Positions 31,760 through 40,344 of a DNA stretch of 64,000 bases are shown here, one piece after another (within the stretch, counting starts at the first letter, position 1; every line of letters begins with the position of its first letter). The stretch covers positions 62,001 to 126,000 of the forward strand of contig NZ_JADBGI010000010.1 of assembly GCF_014892575.1 (NCBI RefSeq), in the 5' to 3' direction. The stretch comes from Nocardiopsis coralli (lineage in GTDB: Bacteria; Actinomycetota; Actinomycetes; Streptosporangiales; Streptosporangiaceae). Made by a program: the position numbers and the translations under genes. Under the pieces are notes generated by a model. The model saw only the letters and a list, made by a program, of their open reading frames with translations, made no database searches and was not told where the DNA came from.

Positions 31760-33220
31760 TCAGAACGGGTAGGTGCGGATGTCGGCCTGCATCGTCACCC
31801 ACTGGGTCTCGGTGAAGGCCTCCAGGTTGGCCGCGGTGCCGCCGAAGCGCGACCCGGTCCCGGAGGCGCCCACACCCCCGAAGGGCGCCACCGCTTCGTC
31901 GTCGACGGTCTGGTCGTTGACGTGCACCAGGCCGGTGGGGATGCGTTCGGCCAGCTCCATGCCGCGCATCGGGTTGCCGGTGAGCACGCCCAGGGAGAGC
32001 CCGTGGTCGGAGGCGGTCGCGATCTCCACGGCCTCGTCCAGGGTGTCGAAGGCGATGACGGGTGCGACCGGCCCGAAGACCTCCTCGGCGTGCGCGGGGG
32101 TGTCGGGGGTGACCCGGTCCAGGACGGTGGGCCGGTACATCAGCCCGTCGTAGGTGCCGCCGGCCCGCACCCGGGCACCGGCCTCCACACTGCGGCTCAC
32201 CAGGCCGTGGACCCGGTCGCGCTGGCCCTCGTCGATGAGCGGGCCCAGCGCGGTGCCCTCCTGCTGCGGGTCGCCGACCGCGAGCGCCTCGGCCTTGGCC
32301 GCCAGCAGCTCGACGTAGGCGTCGGCGATGGAGGAGTGCACCAGGTGGCGCCCGGTGGTCATGCAGATCTGGCCCTGGTGCAGGAAGGATCCCCACGCCC
32401 CGGCGGAGGCGGCGCGTTCGACGTCGGCGTCCTCCAGCACCACGAGCGGGGAGTTGCCGCCCAGTTCCAGGTGGGCGCGCTTGAGGTGGCGCCCTGCGGC
32501 CTCCCCGACCTTGCGCCCGGCCTCGGTGGAGCCGGTGAAGGAGACCACGCGCACCGCGGGCTCCTCCACCAGGCGCGCCCCGGCCTCGGCGCCCCCGGGC
32601 AGTACGTGTAGGAGCCCTTCGGGCAGCCCGGCCTCGCGCAGGATCTGGGCAATGACTGTTCCCCCGGTCACGGCGGTGCGGGGGTCGGGCTTGAGCACCA
32701 CGGCGTTGCCCAGCGCCAGGGCGGGGGCGACCGAGCGCAGGCCCAGGATCAGCGGGAAGTTGAAGGGCGCGATGACCCCGACCACCCCGGCGGGCACCCG
32801 CCGCGACAGGCTCAGCCGGGGCTGTTCGCTGCGCAGCACCTCGCCGTTGGGCTGGGACGCCAGCGCCGCGCTCTCGTGGGCCTCGGTGGCGGCGAGGTGC
32901 ACCTCGAACCCGGCCTTGCCCCGGGCCGAGCCGGTCTCACGCATCGACCACTCGACGATCTCGTCGGCGTACCGCTCGAACAGGTCCCCGGCGCGGCGCA
33001 GCACGGCGGCACGCTCGGTGTAGGGGGCGGCGGCCCACGCGCGCTGGGCGCTGACGGCCGCGCGCACGGAGTCGGTGACGTCGTCGGCGCCGGCCGAACC
33101 GATGCTGCCGATCGCCTGCCCCGTCGTGGGCGAGGTGACGGGGGCGGTGCCGCCGCGTGCGGGGGTCCAGGTTCCGGTGAAGACCCGGTCGGTCCATTCG
33201 TTCGGGTCGAGCAGGGGCAT
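31760..33220 (-). CDS. aldehyde dehydrogenase (benzaldehyde-dehydrogenase type)
   Basis: A 486-residue NAD(P)-dependent aldehyde dehydrogenase. GVIAPFNFPLILGLRSVAPALA near 146-167, FTGSTEAGRKVGEAA near 224-238, LELGGNSPLVVLEDAD near 247-262 (catalytic Glu) and QGQICMTTGRHLV near 278-290 (catalytic Cys) are present; QGQICMTTGR is typical of vanillin/benzaldehyde dehydrogenases. The gene follows a benzoylformate-decarboxylase-like gene on the same strand after 170 bases, so it plausibly oxidises the aldehyde released there. GAGGAGTACCG precedes the ATG. The gap before it may hold a separate promoter. Confidence 0.9.
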   Translation of the reverse strand: MPLLDPNEWTDRVFTGTWTPARGGTAPVTSPTTGQAIGSIGSAGADDVTDSVRAAVSAQRAWAAAPYTERAAVLRRAGDLFERYADEIVEWSMRETGSARGKAGFEVHLAATEAHESAALASQPNGEVLRSEQPRLSLSRRVPAGVVGVIAPFNFPLILGLRSVAPALALGNAVVLKPDPRTAVTGGTVIAQILREAGLPEGLLHVLPGGAEAGARLVEEPAVRVVSFTGSTEAGRKVGEAAGRHLKRAHLELGGNSPLVVLEDADVERAASAGAWGSFLHQGQICMTTGRHLVHSSIADAYVELLAAKAEALAVGDPQQEGTALGPLIDEGQRDRVHGLVSRSVEAGARVRAGGTYDGLMYRPTVLDRVTPDTPAHAEEVFGPVAPVIAFDTLDEAVEIATASDHGLSLGVLTGNPMRGMELAERIPTGLVHVNDQTVDDEAVAPFGGVGASGTGSRFGGTAANLEAFTETQWVTMQADIRTYPF

Positions 33221-33390
33221 CGGTACTCCTCGGGGATCGGGGACGGCGGGGCACGGCGCCCTCGGCCGGGCGGAGGGTGATGGTCGCAGAGCGCCCGTTC
33301 GTGCGTATCACGGACACGTGCTCGGATCGTCAACCTACGCCACCGCCCGCGCCCCGCGCCAGGGGCGGAACCGACCTGCGCACCGCCGGC

Positions 33391-35085
33391 TCAGGGCCGG
33401 AACTCCGGGTCGGGGGCCACGGCGACGTCGAGCAGGACCGGTTCGGTGCGCCCGCGCAGGGTGGGAACGATCTCGTCGAGCGCGGCGGCCAGGTCCTCGT
33501 GCGAGCCCACCTGCCGGGAGGGACAGCCCAGCCCGCCGGCCAGGGCCGACAGCGAGACCTGGTCGAAGGCGGGCCACGGGGGTTTGCCGCCGCGGGCCTC
33601 GGCGAGGCGGTCCATGATCGCGTAGCGCCCGTTGGCCAGGACGAGGAAGAGCACCCCGGTGCCGTAGCGGGCGGCGCTCCACAGGGCCTGGACCTGGTAC
33701 AGCGCAGACCCGTCGCCGACCACGGCCACGACGGGCCGGTCGGGCGCACCCATGCGGATCCCGGCGGCCGCGGGCAGGGCGAACCCGAGGCCGCCCATGG
33801 CCGCGGACACGTACCCGAGCGGACGGCGAGCGGGCAGGATCCGGTGGAGATCCGGGCGGCTGGACGGGGTCTCCTCCACGATCACGGTGTCGGCGTCGAT
33901 GCGCTCGGCCAGCGCCGCCATGACCTCCGCCGGACGCAGAGGACCCCTGGGACCGGGCTCCGGCGTCGACGGGGCCTGCACGGTCTCCGGAGACCCGGCC
34001 GACCGCTCCGTGCTCTCTCCCGGCCCCTCCTGACCGGACCGCGCGGGCAGGTGCCGCACCAGGGCCCGCAGCGCAGGGGCCACCGGCGCCAGGACGGCGA
34101 GCTCGACCGGGCTGCGGTGGGCCTCGGCCGGCCGGTCGGTGATCAGCGCCAGGCGGGTCCCGGGTTCCACGAGCGGCCCGGGGCTGTACTGGTACTGGCG
34201 GAACACCGGCGCACCCGCCGCCAGCACCACGTCGTGCACGGACAGCACCGCACGCAGCCGTTCGCGGTCGGCCGGCAGCACCCCGGCGTAGAGGGGATGG
34301 TCCTGCGGGAACCCGGCCCGGGCCCCGAAGCTCTCCTGGAACACCGGGGCCTGCAGGTGCTCGGCCAACGCCACCAGGGCCGCCCACCCCTGCGCACTGT
34401 CGGTCCCCGCACCGGTCACCAGCGCCGGGCGGCGGGCGCCGGCGACCAGCACGGCCAGGTCGTGCACGTCGCCGTCCTCCACCCCGGAGGCGGAGACCAC
34501 CCGGGCCGCGGCCGCACGTTCGGGCGGCGGCGTGCCGGTGTCCTTCGGGTACGCGGGGGCGGACCAGTCGCCCTGGGGCACCACCACCAGGGCCGGCCCC
34601 TGGCCCCGCACGGCCTCGTGGTGGGCGCGGGCCACGGCCCCGGGCACGTCCTGGGGCACGGCCGGTTCGGCCACGTGCACCGGATAGTCGCCGCCCAGGC
34701 CGTGCAGGTCACCGGTGAGGAAGGGTTCCAGGGCCAGGTGCCTGCGGTCCTGCTGGCCCACGAGCACCACCAGCGGCGCCCGGTTCACACGCGCGGTGGC
34801 CAGGGCCCCGACGGCGTTGCCGAGCCCCGCGGTGGTGTGCAGCTGCACCAGGGCGGGGCGTTCGCGGGCCAGTGCCCACCCGGTGGCCATGCCCACCACC
34901 GAGCCCTCGTGCAGGGCCAGCACGAACGTGAGGCTCTCGGGCAGGTCGGTGAGGAAGGCGACCTCGGTGGAGCCCGGGTTGGCGAACAGCGTGGTCAGGC
35001 CGTACTCGTGCAACACCTCCAGGGTCGCCTCGCGCACGGTCGTCGCTCCTGCGGTCCCCTGCCCCGGATCGGGCTCTGCGTTCAT
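33391..35085 (-). CDS. mdlC: ThDP-dependent decarboxylase, benzoylformate decarboxylase-like
   Basis: A 564-residue thiamine-diphosphate enzyme. LFANPGSTEVAFLTDLPESL near 34-53 (cofactor-activating Glu, active-site Ser) and LALHEGSVVGMATGWA near 57-72 (active-site His) match benzoylformate decarboxylases, as does the ThDP site VVAVVGDGSALYQVQALWSA near 447-466. A Pro/Ser/Glu-rich insert near 350-385 makes it longer than the usual ~528 residues. It would convert benzoylformate or a related 2-oxo acid into an aldehyde and CO2. The ATG follows the ABC ATPase stop after two bases, so it is co-expressed with the importer. Other ThDP decarboxylase substrates remain possible. Confidence 0.8.
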   Translation of the reverse strand: MNAEPDPGQGTAGATTVREATLEVLHEYGLTTLFANPGSTEVAFLTDLPESLTFVLALHEGSVVGMATGWALARERPALVQLHTTAGLGNAVGALATARVNRAPLVVLVGQQDRRHLALEPFLTGDLHGLGGDYPVHVAEPAVPQDVPGAVARAHHEAVRGQGPALVVVPQGDWSAPAYPKDTGTPPPERAAAARVVSASGVEDGDVHDLAVLVAGARRPALVTGAGTDSAQGWAALVALAEHLQAPVFQESFGARAGFPQDHPLYAGVLPADRERLRAVLSVHDVVLAAGAPVFRQYQYSPGPLVEPGTRLALITDRPAEAHRSPVELAVLAPVAPALRALVRHLPARSGQEGPGESTERSAGSPETVQAPSTPEPGPRGPLRPAEVMAALAERIDADTVIVEETPSSRPDLHRILPARRPLGYVSAAMGGLGFALPAAAGIRMGAPDRPVVAVVGDGSALYQVQALWSAARYGTGVLFLVLANGRYAIMDRLAEARGGKPPWPAFDQVSLSALAGGLGCPSRQVGSHEDLAAALDEIVPTLRGRTEPVLLDVAVAPDPEFRP

Positions 35086-35087
35086 GC

Positions 35088-35909
35088 TCACTCCCGCGCG
35101 CTCGCCTGCTTGGCCTGCTGGATCTGCCCGTGCACCCGGGCGCGCAGCTCGGTGAAGCGCTGCGCGGAACGGGTGGTGAGCTGGTCGCGCTGCTCGGGCA
35201 GGTCGATCTCGACGTCGTCCTGGACGACCGTGGGCGCAGACGACAGCACGAGCACACGCTGTCCGAGGTAGACCGCCTCGTCGATGTCGTGGGTGACGAA
35301 CAGGACCGTCATCTCGAAACGCTGCCACAGCCCGCGCACGAGGTCCTCCAGGTCGGCGCGGGTCTGGGCGTCCACCGCGGCGAAGGGCTCGTCCATGAGC
35401 AGCACCCGCGGTTCGTAGGCGATGGCGCGTGCGATGGCCACACGCTGCTGCATGCCGCCGGACAGCTCCCACGGGTGGGAGCGCGCCGACCCGGCCAGCC
35501 CCACGGCCTCCAGCGCCTCCTCCACCAGGGCGGTACGGCGCGCCCGGGGCAGGCGTTTCTCCTTCAGGGGCAGCTCGACGTTGCCGCGCACGGTCAGCCA
35601 GGGGAAGAGGCTGCGCCCGTACTCCTGGAAGACCACCGCCATGTCGGGCGGGGGTTCGTGCACCGGGCGCCCGTCGACGGCCACGGTGCCCCCGGTGGGG
35701 GCCAGCAGCCCGGCCACACACTTGAGCAGCGTGGTCTTGCCGCACCCCGACGGGCCCACCAGGCAGGCCAGTTCCCCCGCGTCGAGGCGGAAGGTGAGGT
35801 CGTGCACGGCTTCGACGCTGCCTCCCGCCGAGCCGTAGGTCTTGCGCAGTCCGTTCACGTCGAGCACGTCCGGGCCTTCCTGGGAGTGCGGGCGGGTGTC
35901 ACGGTTCAT
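35088..35909 (-). CDS. NitT/TauT-type ABC importer ATPase
   Basis: A 273-residue ATPase with Walker A GPSGCGKTTL near 52-61, Q-loop VVFQEYGRSLFPWLTV near 93-108, signature LSGGMQQRVAIARAIA near 150-165 and Walker B VLLMDEPFAAVDA near 170-182. The Q-loop and DEPF-AVDA are typical of nitrate/sulfonate/taurine-type importers. Its ATG overlaps the stop of the upstream permease gene (ATGA). It serves the two permeases and binding protein encoded before it. Confidence 0.92.
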   Translation of the reverse strand: MNRDTRPHSQEGPDVLDVNGLRKTYGSAGGSVEAVHDLTFRLDAGELACLVGPSGCGKTTLLKCVAGLLAPTGGTVAVDGRPVHEPPPDMAVVFQEYGRSLFPWLTVRGNVELPLKEKRLPRARRTALVEEALEAVGLAGSARSHPWELSGGMQQRVAIARAIAYEPRVLLMDEPFAAVDAQTRADLEDLVRGLWQRFEMTVLFVTHDIDEAVYLGQRVLVLSSAPTVVQDDVEIDLPEQRDQLTTRSAQRFTELRARVHGQIQQAKQASARE

Positions 35910-36712
35910 CCCCCTCGTGCGGTGGCGCGCAGGCCCCGGTGCCAGCTCAGGACCCGTTTCTCGACCTGGCCGAAGACCAGCGACAGGGCCACGCCGAGCA
36001 GGCCCAGCAGCACGATCCCGGTCCACATCTCGGGGATCGCGAACCCGCGCTGGAACTGCACGATGGCGAACCCGAGCCCGCTGGAACTGGCGAACATCTC
36101 GCTGATGACCATGAGGATCACCGCGATGGACAGCGCCTGCCGCAACCCGGTCATGATCTGGGGGCTCGCCGAACGCAGCACCAGCGTGGTCAGGCGGCGC
36201 CGTCCGCGGATCCGGTAGACCCTGCAGGTGTCGGAGAGCACCGGGTCGACGGCGCGCACACCCTCGATGGTGTTGAGCAGGACCGGCCACACGCACCCGG
36301 AGACGATGACGGCCGCGCGCATGGTGCTGTCCAGGCCGACCAGGAGCATGAGCAGCGGCACCAGGACCGGGGGCGGCACCGCACGCAGGAACTCCAGCAC
36401 CGGTTCGGTCAGGGCCCGGAGCGTGCGCGACAGCCCCAGAGCCAGCCCCGCGCCCACACCGAGCACCGCGGCCAGGAAGAACCCGGTCAGCAGCAGGCCG
36501 ATGCTGGGCAGCGCGTCGGTGAGGAAACGCTCCGAGACCCACACGTCGACGAAGGTGGTCGCGACGGTGCCGGGGGTGGGCAGGTAGAAGCTCCCCTCCC
36601 CCGACGCCGCCCACCACCACAGCCCCACGAGCAGCGCGGGCAGGAGCAGGAGGCGGGCCAGGAACGACAGCGCACGGGCCGGGGCGCTCGCCGGACCGGG
36701 GGCGGGGCTCAC
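35906..36712 (-). CDS. NitT/TauT-type ABC permease (second)
   Basis: A 268-residue permease with six predicted helices. PTPGTVATTFVDVW near 45-58 and FLRAVPPPVLVPLLMLLVGLDSTMR near 111-135 are family-typical, and the cytoplasmic loop SDTCRVYRIRGRRRL near 165-179 is the ATPase contact. The GTG start overlaps the stop of the preceding permease gene. Sequence differs clearly from the other permease, so the transporter is probably a heterodimer rather than the usual homodimer. Confidence 0.9.
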   Translation of the reverse strand: MSPAPGPASAPARALSFLARLLLLPALLVGLWWWAASGEGSFYLPTPGTVATTFVDVWVSERFLTDALPSIGLLLTGFFLAAVLGVGAGLALGLSRTLRALTEPVLEFLRAVPPPVLVPLLMLLVGLDSTMRAAVIVSGCVWPVLLNTIEGVRAVDPVLSDTCRVYRIRGRRRLTTLVLRSASPQIMTGLRQALSIAVILMVISEMFASSSGLGFAIVQFQRGFAIPEMWTGIVLLGLLGVALSLVFGQVEKRVLSWHRGLRATARGG

Positions 36713-37566
36713 GCGGACACCTCCCCGCGCACCGACGGGTGCCAGTGCAGGGCCCGGCGCTCCACCGCGCGCACCCCGGTGTTGACGAGCACACCGAGCA
36801 CCCCGGTGGCCACGATGAGGGCGTAGACGACGTCGGGGGCGCCGCTGGACTGGGCCACCGCGATCTCCTGTCCGAGGCCGGGACTGCCGATGACGAGCTG
36901 GGCGGTGATGGTCAGGATCAGGGCCACGGCCGCACCCAGCCGCAACCCGGTGAGCAGGTACGGCAGCGCGGTGGGCCAGACCAGGTACCGGATGCGTGCC
37001 AGGCGGCCGAGCCGGTAACTGCGCGCGGTCTCCTCGGCGACGGGGTCGACGTCGGCGACCCCGTGCAGCACCTGCACGTAGATCTGCCAGAACGCGGCGT
37101 AGACGACCAGCAGCAGGGTGGAACGGATGTCGGTGCCGTACAGCAGGATCGCCAGCGGGATCAGCGCGACCGAGGGGATGGGGCGCAGGAACTCCACGGT
37201 CGAGGCGGTGTAGGCGCGCAGCAGCGGGACCGACCCCACGACCAGGCCCAGCACGGTCGCTGCGACCGCGGCGATCGCCAGGCCCGACCCCCACGCCAGG
37301 ACGGTGTCGCCGACCGCGCCCCAGAACTGGGCCGTGGCGGCGCGCTCGGCGAGGGTGGCCAGCACGGTCGAGGCCGGTGGCAGGTACTGGGGGTCGGCGG
37401 CGGGGGTGCGGGGCAGGAGCTCCCAGGCGAGCAGGAACAGCACGATCCCGCACAGGCCGAGGGAGACCGTGCGCACCGAGGCGCTGCCCCGGCCGGGAGG
37501 TTGCGGCCCCGAGGGCGCGGTGGCCGGCGCGTGTCCGGCCCCGGCCCTGGTCGGGGACGTGGTCAC
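36709..37566 (-). CDS. NitT/TauT-type ABC permease (first)
   Basis: A 285-residue permease. After a Pro/Gly-rich cytosolic leader of about 30 residues come six predicted helices; PPASTVLATLAERAATAQFW near 67-86, FLRPIPSVALIPLAILLYGTDIRS near 136-159 and the loop DPVAEETARSYRLGRLARIR near 185-204 match SsuC/TauC-like subunits. ATGA overlaps at both ends join it to the binding-protein and second permease genes. Confidence 0.9.
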   Translation of the reverse strand: MTTSPTRAGAGHAPATAPSGPQPPGRGSASVRTVSLGLCGIVLFLLAWELLPRTPAADPQYLPPASTVLATLAERAATAQFWGAVGDTVLAWGSGLAIAAVAATVLGLVVGSVPLLRAYTASTVEFLRPIPSVALIPLAILLYGTDIRSTLLLVVYAAFWQIYVQVLHGVADVDPVAEETARSYRLGRLARIRYLVWPTALPYLLTGLRLGAAVALILTITAQLVIGSPGLGQEIAVAQSSGAPDVVYALIVATGVLGVLVNTGVRAVERRALHWHPSVRGEVSA

Positions 37567-38516
37567 GGCTGTTCCGAGAAGAGCTCACCGAGGTCGGGGG
37601 TGTCCTCCACGAGCCCGTCCTCCTCCATGAGGTCGGCGACGACCTGGACCGACTCGGTGTGGGGTTCGGGTGGGAACGCGGGCAGGCGCATGGTGTCGAT
37701 GAGGTCGGCGTCGATCTCGGTGTAGTCGCCGATGATGCGGCGGACCTCGTCGGGGTGGTCGTCCGCGTAGGCCAGGGACGCGGCCATGGCGTCGCCGAAG
37801 GCCTGCACGGTCTCGGGGTCCTCCTGCAGGGTCTGCTCGGAGGTGAAGTAGACGGCGATGGTGAGCTCGTCGTGCACGTCGGCGAAGTTGGAGGCCACCT
37901 CGGTGGCTCCGCCGTCCAGGGCCGCGCCGAGGAAGGGTTCGACGACCCAGGCCGCGTCGATCTCGCCCTGGTCGAGGGCGGCGGGCATGTCCGGGAAGTC
38001 GAGCTCGAGGAACTCCACCCCGGACGGGTCGCCGCCCGCCTCGCGGATGGAGTTGCGCACGGAGGTGTCGCCGATGTTCTCGAGGTTGTTGACGGCGATG
38101 GTGGCGTCCCCGAGCTCCGACACGTCGGTGATGTCGCTGCCCTCGGGCACGACGACGGCGCCGAAGTCCTCGCCCTGCTGCCCGGTGGTGGCGACCCCGT
38201 TGGCGACCGAGCGCATCGGCAGGCCCTGGTCGAGGGCGATGATGAGGGAGGTGACGTTGCCGAAGGCGAGGTCGAAGTCGCCCGAGACCACACCGGGCAC
38301 CGCCTGGGCGCCGCCGCTGGTGTTCTGCACGGTCACGTCGAGGCCGTGCTCCTCGAAGAAGCCTTGGTCGATGCCGAGGTGGAGGGGGGCCACGTCGATG
38401 ATGGGGATGGCGCCGACGGTGATCTCGGTGAGACCGTCGTCGGTCTCGCCGTCACCGCACCCGCCGGCCAGGAGCGTCGTCGCGGCGGCGGCCGCGGCGA
38501 GGGATCTGCGACGCAT
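37563..38516 (-). CDS. NitT/TauT-type substrate-binding lipoprotein
   Basis: The 317-residue product has a short signal (MRRRSLAAAAAATTLLAGGC) whose Cys after AGG is a probable lipidation site. ITVGAIPIIDVAPLHLGIDQGFFEEHGLDV and FGNVTSLIIALDQGLPM follow the NMT1/SsuA-like fold used for nitrate, sulfonates, pyrimidines and aromatic acids. Because a benzoylformate-decarboxylase-like enzyme ends this operon, an aromatic 2-oxo or 2-hydroxy acid is a reasonable ligand guess. GAGGAGACTCG precedes the ATG, and the gene heads the operon. Confidence 0.87.
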   Translation of the reverse strand: MRRRSLAAAAAATTLLAGGCGDGETDDGLTEITVGAIPIIDVAPLHLGIDQGFFEEHGLDVTVQNTSGGAQAVPGVVSGDFDLAFGNVTSLIIALDQGLPMRSVANGVATTGQQGEDFGAVVVPEGSDITDVSELGDATIAVNNLENIGDTSVRNSIREAGGDPSGVEFLELDFPDMPAALDQGEIDAAWVVEPFLGAALDGGATEVASNFADVHDELTIAVYFTSEQTLQEDPETVQAFGDAMAASLAYADDHPDEVRRIIGDYTEIDADLIDTMRLPAFPPEPHTESVQVVADLMEEDGLVEDTPDLGELFSEQP

Positions 38517-38601
38517 CGAGTCTCCTCTTGTGTGCGCCTGTCGAACGCGTGTTCCTGCCGCGAACGTAATCCACGCCACACACGGCGTCAACCCCCTCTG
38601 G

Positions 38602-39066
38602 CTAGGCAGTCAGGGCACGGGCACGCTCCAGGGCGCGGGCCATCTCGCGCGGCTCGGAGACGGGGGTGTGGTCGCTCCAGCGCACCACACCGTCGGCGTC
38701 GATCAGGAACGAGCCGCGGCGGGCCACACCGCGTTCGGCGTCGAAGACCCCGTAGGACTCGGCGACGGCGCCGTGGGGCCAGAAGTCCGACAACAGGCGG
38801 AACGGGAAACCCTCCCGGTCCGACCACGTGCGCAGGGCGAAGACGGAGTCGACCGAGACCGCCAGCACCCGGGTTCCGGTCTCGGCGAAACGGGGATGCA
38901 GCTCGGCCAGCTCGGCGAGCTCGCCCGAGCACACGCCGGAGAAGGCCAGCGGGTAGAAGACCACGAGGACGGGGGCGCCGCGCAGGGACGACAAGGAGAC
39001 GGGTCGGCCGTGCTGGTCGTCCAGGGAGAAGTCGGGCGCCTGGGCGCCCTCGGGGGTGCTCGTCAA
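38602..39066 (-). CDS. ahpE: peroxiredoxin, AhpE type
   Basis: A 154-residue thioredoxin-fold peroxidase. The active site VFYPLAFSGVCSGELAEL near 34-51 holds the peroxidatic Cys, and the pattern closely follows mycobacterial AhpE. No second conserved Cys follows at resolving distance, consistent with a 1-Cys mechanism. It reduces peroxides and peroxynitrite using a thiol partner. The TTG at 39066 follows GAGAGCA. DUF3052 lies upstream, a pairing common in actinobacteria. Confidence 0.88.
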   Translation of the reverse strand: MTSTPEGAQAPDFSLDDQHGRPVSLSSLRGAPVLVVFYPLAFSGVCSGELAELAELHPRFAETGTRVLAVSVDSVFALRTWSDREGFPFRLLSDFWPHGAVAESYGVFDAERGVARRGSFLIDADGVVRWSDHTPVSEPREMARALERARALTA

Positions 39067-39164
39067 TGCTCTCGTTCGTGTTCGCTGCGTGCGGGCGCCG
39101 CTCAGCGCCGCGCGCCCGCCCTGTGGGGCGCGCGGCACCGGTGGTTCGGTCGCGTCGAGGCCCG

Positions 39165-39590
39165 TTACCGCTTGGGAACGACCAGTCGGGTGCCCGACCA
39201 GTCCGAGCCGACACTGACCGCGCTGGTCTGGGACAAGCCGGAGGTACTGGCGGCGTCCGCCACGTCGTTGGGTGACACGTGCAGGTCACGCCCGGCCTTC
39301 GGGGTCAGCACCAGGATGGTGCCGCCGTCGGCGATCAGGGTGACCGTGTCCATCAACGCGTCGGTGAGTTCATCCTCCTCGTCGGACCGCCACCACAGCA
39401 GTACCGCGTCGACATCGCCGTCGAAGTCCTCGTCAACCAGTTCCTCACCGGTGAGTTCGACGATGGAAGCGCGCAGGCCCTCGTCAACGTCGTCGTCGAA
39501 GCCGAATTCCTGCACCACCTGACCCGGCTTGAATCCGAGTCGGTCAGCCAAGCCGCGTTCGCTCTGTGCCTGGCCCGCGGTCGCGCTCAC
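39165..39590 (-). CDS. DUF3052-family protein
   Basis: A 141-residue acidic protein of the actinobacterial DUF3052 family: LADRLGFKPGQVVQEFGFDDDVDEGLR near 14-40, VDAVLLWWRSDEEDELTDALMD near 60-81 and a C-terminal GSDWSGTRLVVPK. No biochemical role is established; it is widely conserved and usually next to ahpE and the pyruvate dehydrogenase E1 gene. The GTG start has a strong GGAGGAGAAC ribosome site. Confidence 0.88.
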   Translation of the reverse strand: MSATAGQAQSERGLADRLGFKPGQVVQEFGFDDDVDEGLRASIVELTGEELVDEDFDGDVDAVLLWWRSDEEDELTDALMDTVTLIADGGTILVLTPKAGRDLHVSPNDVADAASTSGLSQTSAVSVGSDWSGTRLVVPKR

Positions 39591-39795
39591 GAAAGTTCTC
39601 CTCCACTGGTTTCTTTGTCAATCTGTTCTGCTCGAGCGGTGGCGCCCGATGCAGTTCGTTCCTCAACGATGCCGGGCGTTCCACCCGCTGTGTGGGTCCG
39701 TCACCATCGCTGATGGCCTAGTTCACACGGTAGTGGCATGTCCCGTCAACGCGCGTGCGAACCCTCCACCCAGGTGCCCCACCGGCACCGAGTGT

Positions 39796-40203
39796 TCACG
39801 CGGACGTCAGGAACGACAGGCGCACCCGGCGCTCGGGGTTGTCCACGTTGAGGTCGACCACCGCGACGGACTGCCACGTGCCCAACTCGAGCGAGCCCCC
39901 GATCACGGGGACCGTGGTCTGGGGCGCGACGTAGGCCGGCATGACGTGCGACCGTCCGTGGCCGCGGGAGCCGTGCTTGTGGCGCCACCGGTCGTCGGCC
40001 GGCAGCAGGTCGTCCAGGGAAGCGAGCAGGTCGTCGTCGGATCCTGCCCCGAGTTCGATGATCGCCACGCCCGCGGTCGCGTGCGGGACGAACACGTTGA
40101 GAAGGCCGTCGCCGGCGCCGGCGACGAAGTCCGCACACCGGGACGTGATGTCGGTGATGCTCTCCGACCCTCCCGTGTGCAGTTCGAGGATCTGTGTCCG
40201 CAT
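39796..40203 (-). CDS. YjbQ/UPF0047-family protein
   Basis: A 135-residue member of the YjbQ family (sometimes annotated secondary thiamine-phosphate synthase). NVFVPHATAGVAIIELG near 41-57 and HKHGSRGHGRSHVMPAYVAPQ near 75-95 hold the conserved metal-binding His residues, and LGTWQSVAVVDLN near 107-119 is the typical C-terminal strand. Homologues show weak thiamine-phosphate synthase activity, but the true role is unsettled. It is a single gene, divergent from the PhoD-like phosphatase gene. Confidence 0.88.
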   Translation of the reverse strand: MRTQILELHTGGSESITDITSRCADFVAGAGDGLLNVFVPHATAGVAIIELGAGSDDDLLASLDDLLPADDRWRHKHGSRGHGRSHVMPAYVAPQTTVPVIGGSLELGTWQSVAVVDLNVDNPERRVRLSFLTSA

Positions 40204-40344
40204 AGCGCCACCATCGCGCAGCCCGGCCCTTCGTGCAACCATCGGGCGTCACCACTGTGGACGGCGGCGGTCCCCGAGCGCTCCCAGCAGCGAGTACCGG
40301 CCCTCTCCTCTGGTATGCGAACCTGGGAAAAAGGAGGGGAAACC

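Noticed and set aside
31546-31760. tRNA-adjacent integration site
   Set aside because: No repeat of the tRNA 3' end and no integrase were found near the tRNA-Val gene.
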